11,310 nucleotides of DNA from Sphingomonadales bacterium. GTDB lineage: Bacteria; Pseudomonadota; Alphaproteobacteria; Sphingomonadales; Sphingomonadaceae. How positions within the stretch are numbered: the first letter of the stretch is position 1; every line of letters starts with the position of its first letter. The notes under the pieces are model-generated. The model worked only from the letters and a program-made list of their open reading frames with translations. It was not told the origin of the DNA and did not search any database. Both the position numbers and the translations under genes were made by a program. Shown piece by piece: positions 6,778 through 11,310 of this stretch. The DNA is taken from NCBI GenBank assembly GCA_025360285.1, contig JANYCM010000208.1, positions 1-11,310 on the forward strand, given 5' to 3'.

Positions 6778-8254
6778 CGCCGCCGCTGCGCATGACGCGC
6801 ACCGCCTCCTCGGGCAGCGTCGCGCCGGCGAGAACCAGCGCCCGCGCTGCGTCGGCCAGCGCCAGGCTGGTGGCGGTGAAGGCGCGCGCCGCGATGGCGG
6901 CCTCGTCACCGCCGGCGAGGATGAGGCGGCGGATGTCATCGTTGACGCGCACCGCCTCGAAGACGCCGATACGGCCCTTGAAGCCGGTATGGCCACAGGC
7001 GGGGCAGCCACCGGCGGTGCGGATCGGGCTGTTTTCGGGGACGCCGATCAGCGCGGCAACGGCGGCGTCGGCCGGGGCCGGCACGCTGCACTCGGGGCAC
7101 AGCCGGCGTACCAGCCGCTGCGCGATGACCAGCCGCAGGGTGGAGGCGAGCAGGAACGGCTCGATTCCCATGTCGCGCAGCCGGGTGATGGCGCCGGGCG
7201 CATCATTGGTGTGGACGGAGGAAAGCACCAGATGCCCGGTCAGCGCCGCCTGGATGGCGATTTCGGCGGTTTCGCCATCGCGGATTTCGCCGACCATGAC
7301 GGTATCAGGGTCCTGCCGCAATATGGCGCGCAGCCCGGTGGCAAAGCTCAAACCGACCTTGGGATTGACCTGCATCTGGCCAACCCCGTCCACGGCATAT
7401 TCGACCGGGTCCTCCACCGTCAGGATATTGCGGCTGCCATCGTTCAGCAGGCGCAGCGCGGCATAGAGCGTCGTCGTCTTGCCCGATCCTGTCGGCCCGG
7501 TGACGAGGATGATGCCATTGGGTTCGGCCAGCGCCGCGCGGAACAACCGGTCGATCGGCGCCGGCATGCCCAGCGCATCGGGGTCGATGCCCGCCTTGTC
7601 CTTGTCGAGCAGGCGCAGCACGACGCGTTCACCGGCGCGCGAGGGCAGGGTCGATACGCGCACATCAAGGCTCTTGCCGCCCAATGTGAGCCCGATGCGG
7701 CCATCCTGGGGCAGGCGGCGTTCGGCAATATCGAGCCGCGCCATCACCTTGATGCGGCTGACCACCATGGCGGCGACCGCAGCGGGCAGGCGGTGGCGTT
7801 CGGCCAATTGGCCATCGACGCGCATCCGCACGATCAGCGCCGCTTCATAGGGTTCGATATGAATATCCGATACGCCCTGCCGCGCCGCCTCGGCGATCAG
7901 CCCGTTGATCAGCCGGATTATGGGCGCTTCATCCTGGGTGTCGAGCAGATCCGCCGCCGTCGGGATGCCATCGACCAGCAGGCCGAGTTCATCGCCGCCC
8001 TGCATGGCTGCCGCCGCGGTGAAACCACCCAGGGCATAATGCTCCGACAACAGCCGGTCGAACTGCGCGGCATCGACATCGGTGACCATCAGCGGCCGCC
8101 CGGCGAGGCGCCGCACCTCGGCCAGCACGCGGCGATCATCGCCGCGGCGCAGCCCGATGTGCAGGGCTTCGGCGCCGGCGCCGGTGACAACCACCCCGAA
8201 GCGCTTGGCAAAGCCATAGGGCAGGACGGGCAGGGTGTCGGCCAGACTCGTCAC
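6770..8254 (-). CDS. gspE: T2SS assembly ATPase GspE
   Basis: A 494-residue cytoplasmic hexameric ATPase powering pseudopilus assembly. The N-terminal domain (about 1-95) opens with LPYGFAKRFGV, typical of GspE, and would bind the GspL cytoplasmic domain. The second N-terminal domain has SDIHIEPYEAALIVRMRVDG (129-148). Walker A is GPTGSGKT (253-260), the Asp box ILTVEDPVEY (277-286), Walker B VMVGEIRDGETAEIA (319-333) and the His box LTGHLVLSSVHTND (338-351). A zinc-binding four-cysteine module is intact: CPEC (386-389) and CPAC (417-420). The start is GTG 8254, 10 bases after the gspD stop. No ribosome binding site is seen, and coupling through a short frame (8251-8268) is possible. The phase stays open to 8449 inside gspD, with an Arg-rich extension that is not GspE-like. 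Confidence 0.96.
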   Translation of the reverse strand: MTSLADTLPVLPYGFAKRFGVVVTGAGAEALHIGLRRGDDRRVLAEVRRLAGRPLMVTDVDAAQFDRLLSEHYALGGFTAAAAMQGGDELGLLVDGIPTAADLLDTQDEAPIIRLINGLIAEAARQGVSDIHIEPYEAALIVRMRVDGQLAERHRLPAAVAAMVVSRIKVMARLDIAERRLPQDGRIGLTLGGKSLDVRVSTLPSRAGERVVLRLLDKDKAGIDPDALGMPAPIDRLFRAALAEPNGIILVTGPTGSGKTTTLYAALRLLNDGSRNILTVEDPVEYAVDGVGQMQVNPKVGLSFATGLRAILRQDPDTVMVGEIRDGETAEIAIQAALTGHLVLSSVHTNDAPGAITRLRDMGIEPFLLASTLRLVIAQRLVRRLCPECSVPAPADAAVAALIGVPENSPIRTAGGCPACGHTGFKGRIGVFEAVRVNDDIRRLILAGGDEAAIAARAFTATSLALADAARALVLAGATLPEEAVRVMRSGGDA

Positions 8255-8268
8255 GGTTTTATCGTCAT
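8251..8268 (-). promoter_or_regulatory. Five-codon frame bridging gspD and gspE
   Basis: ATG at 8268 overlaps the gspD stop as ATGA and reads MTIKP, then stops at TGA 8253-8251. That stop overlaps the gspE GTG start (8254-8252) as GTGA. The stop-start overlap used across this operon is thus present twice within 18 bases. It could relay terminating ribosomes from gspD to gspE, which lacks a visible Shine-Dalgarno sequence. A simpler reading is that one base in the AAAA run (8257-8260) was lost: with a fifth A, the ATG would run straight into the gspE frame (MTIKTVTSL). Either origin is inference; only the sequence pattern is certain. Confidence 0.35.
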
Positions 8269-10331
8269 GGCTTTGGTGGGGGCGATAGCGGCGGCGCGGC
8301 GGCGTCCGGCCGGACCGGCGGCACGGTGCGCAGATAATCGCGGACCAGCGCATCCAGCGCGCCGCCGCCCTTGCCATCGGCACCGATTTCGCTGTCACGG
8401 ATATAATCATAGCGTTCGGCTGCCAATTGCTGGGCATCGCCGGCATCATGGATGATCGTTGGCCGGATGAAGACCATCAGATTGGTTTTGGTGCGGCTGC
8501 GCGATTTCGACCGGAACAATTGCCCGAGCAGCGGGATATCGCCGAGCAGCGGGACCTTTTCGAGTGTGCGCCGTTCATTATCGTCAATCAGGCCGCCCAG
8601 CGCGATGATCTGGCCATCATCGACCGTCACTGTCGTGGTGATCTCGCGCTTGTTGAGGATCAGCTCGCTGGAGGTTGACGATACCGGCCCGGCGATCGAG
8701 CTGACTTCCTGGTGCAGCGCCAGCTTTATGGTCCCGCCGGCGTTAATCTGCGGCTTCACCTCCAGCTGGATGCCGACATTCTGGCGCTGGACGGTGCGGA
8801 AGGTGTTGTTGAAAGTCTGCGACAGCGCTTCGCCGGTAGTGATCGGGATTTCCTGGCCGACGAGGATTTTGGCCTGTTGATTGTCCAGCGTCATGATCGA
8901 TGGCGTCGACAATATGTTGGAGGCAGTATCGGATTTGACGGCATTGAGAACAAAGCCGAATATCGCGTTGCTGCCCAGCTTGCCGCCAAAGCCGAAGGTG
9001 CCGCCGGTGGCAGCGAGCAGGCTGGAAACCGCCGAATCCGTGAGGGTGGACGTGGTGGTCGAAGTTGACCCCAATTGCGTCTGCCCGGCGACGGCGCCCG
9101 CCACGGTCAGCAAATTGGGCGCGGCGTTGGAATAATTGGTCACCGAAAACGGGATGTTCGAGCCTTGCGTGCCCGACAGCAGGAATTGCACCCCCAGCCG
9201 CTGTGCGGCGGCATCGGAAATTTCGACGATGATGGCTTCGACGAGCACTTGTTCGCGCCGCGTATCGAGCTGGCCGATCACCGCGCCCAATTGGCGCTGC
9301 ACATCGGCGGGGGCCGAAATGATGATGGCATTGGCGCCTTCATAGCGGGCGATAACGGCCTGACCGCGGCCGATGGTGGCGGCGGTGGCCGGGCTGCCGA
9401 TGCCTGTGGTGGCGGGGCTGGCGGCGGAGAAGGGGCTGCTGCCGGGGCTGCTCGCCGCCGCTGCGAGACCGCTGCTGCCCGAACCTGCCGTTGCCGCCTG
9501 GCCAACCAGCTGTTGCAGCACCGGCAGCAGTTTTTCGGCATCGGCATGGGCGAGGAAGATGACCCGCACATCGGCGCCGGCGGCGGCGCGGCGATCAAGA
9601 TCGGTGATGGTATCGGCGAGGCGCTGCACTGCCGCTGTGTCACCGCGCAATACCAGCGCGTTCGAACTGTCGATGGCGACGATCGACGGCGGCGGGCTGC
9701 CGCCCGCTTGGCCCGTAGTGCCGCCGGCGGATCCCAATTGGTTGAGCGACGCGGCGATTTCGCGGGCGCCGGCGTTTTTCAGGGTGATGACGCGAATGGT
9801 CTGGCGATCGCGGTCGATCTGGCGCACCAGAGCGGCGATCCGCTGCATGTTATCGGCATAATCGGCGACAATCACGGCATTGGCGCTGCGGTTGGCGGTG
9901 ACCTGGCCTTCGCGGCTGACCAGCGGCCGCAGGCTTTCGATGGCGGCGGCGGCATCGATGCTGTCCAGCCGGAAAACCTGGGTGACGAAGCGGTTGCGGC
10001 CGGTGGTTGCGGCGGGCTGGCTGGCGGCGCCATCGGCGGGTTGAACGCGAAAGGCGCCGCCGGCGGCGGGCACGACGATCAGGCCGTTGGCGCGCAAGGC
10101 CGACAGGAACAGCTCGAAATAGGCGTCGCGGCCGAGCGGGCGTTCGCTGACCACCGAAATCTTGCCCTGGACGCGCGGATCAATGACAAAACTGCGCCCC
10201 GTCGCGCGCGCTACATCCTGGATATAGGCGCGGACATCGGCATCGCGCAGATTGACTGTCTGCTGGGCTATGGCAGTGCCGGCGAGCATCAGGGCCACGC
10301 CGGCGATCAGGACAGGTTGCAGCCGCGTCAT
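8265..10331 (-). CDS. gspD: Outer-membrane secretin GspD
   Basis: A 688-residue secretin, the outer-membrane channel. A Sec signal peptide spans 1-22 (MTRLQPVLIAGVALMLAGTA then IA). N0 is about 25-100 (VNLRDADVRAYIQDVARATG, FVIDPRVQGKI), N1 about 113-180, N2 about 180-250 and N3 about 253-355. N3 is interrupted by a Gly/Ser/Ala/Pro-rich stretch at 278-322. The secretin core (about 360-630) has VLVEAIIVEISD, LSTPSIMTLDNQQAKILVGQ, then VPLLGDIPLLGQLF (593-606), the secretin signature, and TNLMVFIRPTII. A C-terminal tail (about 631-688) ends in a Pro-rich segment and might bind a pilotin, though none is encoded nearby. No lipobox is present, so it is not a lipoprotein itself. The start is ATG 10331, overlapping the gspC stop as ATGA. 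Confidence 0.97.
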   Translation of the reverse strand: MTRLQPVLIAGVALMLAGTAIAQQTVNLRDADVRAYIQDVARATGRSFVIDPRVQGKISVVSERPLGRDAYFELFLSALRANGLIVVPAAGGAFRVQPADGAASQPAATTGRNRFVTQVFRLDSIDAAAAIESLRPLVSREGQVTANRSANAVIVADYADNMQRIAALVRQIDRDRQTIRVITLKNAGAREIAASLNQLGSAGGTTGQAGGSPPPSIVAIDSSNALVLRGDTAAVQRLADTITDLDRRAAAGADVRVIFLAHADAEKLLPVLQQLVGQAATAGSGSSGLAAAASSPGSSPFSAASPATTGIGSPATAATIGRGQAVIARYEGANAIIISAPADVQRQLGAVIGQLDTRREQVLVEAIIVEISDAAAQRLGVQFLLSGTQGSNIPFSVTNYSNAAPNLLTVAGAVAGQTQLGSTSTTTSTLTDSAVSSLLAATGGTFGFGGKLGSNAIFGFVLNAVKSDTASNILSTPSIMTLDNQQAKILVGQEIPITTGEALSQTFNNTFRTVQRQNVGIQLEVKPQINAGGTIKLALHQEVSSIAGPVSSTSSELILNKREITTTVTVDDGQIIALGGLIDDNERRTLEKVPLLGDIPLLGQLFRSKSRSRTKTNLMVFIRPTIIHDAGDAQQLAAERYDYIRDSEIGADGKGGGALDALVRDYLRTVPPVRPDAAAPPLSPPPKP

Positions 10332-11092
10332 CGCGGTGCGCCGTTGATTTTGAGCGTCAGCGGCCGGCCGCCGCGTTCGATGCCGATGCTGACACCGCCG
10401 GCATCGAGCCGTTGCACCAGGCTGGCCGGGTCGCGGACGCTGTCGATCGGGGCGCCATCGACGCTGGTCACAATGTCGCCCGCCACCAGCCCGGCGGCGG
10501 CAAAGGCCGCACCCGAGCCTTTGGGCGTCAGGGTATAGCCGGTGATGGCGGTGCCGCGCAGCCGCGGCGTTAGCAGGATGTCGGCGGCCAGGCGGGCGGG
10601 CAGCGCGGTGGGTGTCTGGGTGACCGGCGCAAGGCCTGTCGATTGATCGAGGAAAATCTGTTCGCGTCTGCCGCCGCGCAGCAGGGTGATGGCATCAAAG
10701 CCGACAGCATCAAGGCGGACGCCGGGCAGCACATCTTCCCCCACCAGAAAACTCGCCTGCTGGCCATCCGGTGTCGCAATGATCGCCGATCCCCGCCCCG
10801 AAATCATATCGACCCGCGTGCCGAGCAGGACAAGGTTGAGATCGGAAACCGCCGCTGCGCCGCTGCGCTGCTGGCGAAAAAACGGGTCAAACGCACCGAA
10901 TATGGCGGGGTCTGCCGTGGCATGCGCTGCCGATGGGCCGGCGGTCCAGGCACCCAAAGGCCCGGCCGGCGTGATGACGGCATAGCCGAACCGCACCAGC
11001 GCGAGGCCCAGACCCGCCGCCAGGGCAATTTCAGCCGCCGCCGTCAGCCGGTCGGCAGCCGTCGCTCCGTGGCCCCATCGCGGCTTCGACAT
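10328..11092 (-). CDS. gspC: Inner-membrane coupling protein GspC
   Basis: A 254-residue protein that links the inner-membrane platform to the secretin and helps choose substrates. A cytoplasmic tail (MSKPRWGHGATAADRL) precedes one membrane helix at about 19-40. The homology region (about 65-140) has FGAFDPFFR, then LNLVLLGTRVDMISGRGSAII and FLVGEDVLPGVRLDAVGFD, the pattern that binds GspD N0. A C-terminal PDZ domain (about 170-250) has GYTLTPKGSGAAFAAAGLVAGDIVTSVDG. The start chosen is ATG 11092, preceded by a weak GGGGG ribosome-binding-like run (11098-11102). The phase is open for seven more codons to a TTG at 11113, a less likely start. It is the first gene of the operon. Confidence 0.93.
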   Translation of the reverse strand: MSKPRWGHGATAADRLTAAAEIALAAGLGLALVRFGYAVITPAGPLGAWTAGPSAAHATADPAIFGAFDPFFRQQRSGAAAVSDLNLVLLGTRVDMISGRGSAIIATPDGQQASFLVGEDVLPGVRLDAVGFDAITLLRGGRREQIFLDQSTGLAPVTQTPTALPARLAADILLTPRLRGTAITGYTLTPKGSGAAFAAAGLVAGDIVTSVDGAPIDSVRDPASLVQRLDAGGVSIGIERGGRPLTLKINGAPR

Positions 11093-11152
11093 GGCAGCCC
11101 CCGCTGATTGCAAAAAACTCGCTCCCCCTGCGCCCGGATGTCAGCGCACCTC

Positions 11153-11158
11153 ATGATA
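11153..11158 (-). promoter_or_regulatory. Candidate -10 element for the gsp operon
   Basis: On the minus strand these bases read TATCAT, five of six matches to the sigma-70 -10 consensus. They lie about 60 bases upstream of the gspC ATG, which would give a 5' leader of roughly 54 bases. The -35 region at a 17-base spacing (TTTCGT) is poor, so an activator or an alternative sigma factor would be needed. Pattern only. Confidence 0.28.
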
Positions 11159-11237
11159 GCGGCTGCGGTTATGGGACGAAACTGCCTGCCAGCGCCACAG
11201 GCATTTGCGATGGATTATTGCCCGGTCTCGCAACAAC

Positions 11238-11266
11238 TTGACTTTGCAGACTGTAGCAGCGATACA
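11238..11266 (+). promoter_or_regulatory. Candidate divergent promoter on the plus strand
   Basis: TTGACT (11238-11243) matches five of six bases of the -35 consensus. A 17-base spacer follows, then GATACA (11261-11266), only three of six matches to a -10. An ATG at 11271 opens a frame that stays open to the window edge (MASARQTPLPTPG). If all were real, a divergent gene with a nearly leaderless mRNA would begin here; thirteen codons are too few to judge. Confidence 0.22.
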
Positions 11267-11310
11267 ACGTATGGCTTCAGCGCGGCAAACGCCGCTGCCC
11301 ACGCCGGGTG

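Larger units (their letters stand above)
11093..11310. other. Non-coding leader upstream of gspC
   Basis: No convincing gene is visible in these 218 bases. They hold a candidate gspC promoter (11153-11158) and a candidate plus-strand promoter (11238-11266). There are also two short inverted repeats: TGCCTG/CAGGCA (11183-11188 and 11198-11203) and TTGCGA/TCGCAA (11205-11210 and 11228-11233). Repeats this short could occur by chance; as a pair upstream of a regulated operon they might be operators. No riboswitch or attenuator was recognised. Confidence 0.5.

Noticed and set aside
6778..7011. N-terminal extension of gspF to 7011
   Set aside because: It lies inside gspE, and MPDYRYG at 6777 is the typical GspF start.
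8255..8449. N-terminal extension of gspE to 8449
   Set aside because: It overlaps the secretin C terminus and adds a basic sequence with no resemblance to GspE; the GTG at 8254 gives the expected N terminus.
6989..8455. 488-codon plus-strand open frame opposite gspE
   Set aside because: It lies wholly antisense to a gene with intact Walker and zinc motifs. Its product is rich in Arg, Gln, Gly and His without any domain, as expected from the complement of high-GC coding sequence.
9075..10538. 487-codon plus-strand open frame opposite gspD and gspC
   Set aside because: It is antisense to the secretin and crosses the gspC/gspD junction. Its Gly/Ala-rich product shows no motif or plausible start signal.
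2758..11092. A type IV pilus or competence operon instead of a T2SS
   Set aside because: The presence of gspC with PDZ, gspK, gspL, gspM and gspN, and a GspG with the calcium-loop C terminus, is specific to T2SS.

Overview
The window holds one long minus-strand operon, read from right to left, that encodes a type II secretion system (T2SS). It is high in GC. The order gspC-D-E-F-G-H-I-J-K-L-M-N, an Ala/Arg-rich high-GC coding style and a GspN with a paired-cysteine core suggest an alphaproteobacterium, most likely one of the Sphingomonadales. That placement is inference from gene order and protein character; no rRNA or other taxonomic marker is present.

Layout, in transcription order. 11093-11310: about 220 bases of non-coding leader with weak promoter-like elements on both strands. 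11092-10328: gspC (inner-membrane link with a PDZ domain). 10331-8265: gspD (outer-membrane secretin). 8254-6770: gspE (cytoplasmic ATPase). 6777-5569: gspF (platform protein). 5572-2758: five pseudopilin genes, gspG (major), gspH, gspI, gspJ and gspK (minor). 2761-505: gspL, gspM and gspN (inner-membrane assembly proteins). 508-56: a 150-codon secreted or periplasmic protein of unknown function that closes the operon. 1-55: a short downstream tail ending in 17 C at the window edge.

How the parts work together: GspE hydrolyses ATP on the cytoplasmic face and, through GspF, GspL and GspM, drives assembly of the GspG pseudopilus, which is tipped by GspH-I-J-K. The pseudopilus pushes folded periplasmic substrates through the GspD channel. 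GspC couples inner-membrane platform and secretin. The prepilin peptidase (GspO) that must cleave the five pseudopilins, and any pilotin, are not in this window.

The operon is extremely compact. Eight of the twelve junctions are 4-base overlaps (ATGA or GTGA), two are longer overlaps (8 and 11 bases), and only gspG/gspH (2 bases) and gspD/gspE (10 bases) have gaps. The gspD/gspE gap is bridged by a five-codon reading frame that overlaps the gspD stop by ATGA and the gspE GTG start by GTGA. No gene is visibly broken. No transposon, CRISPR, tRNA or rRNA is seen. The most novel candidates are the unrecognised last gene and the gspD/gspE mini-frame. The T2SS itself is a known machine.
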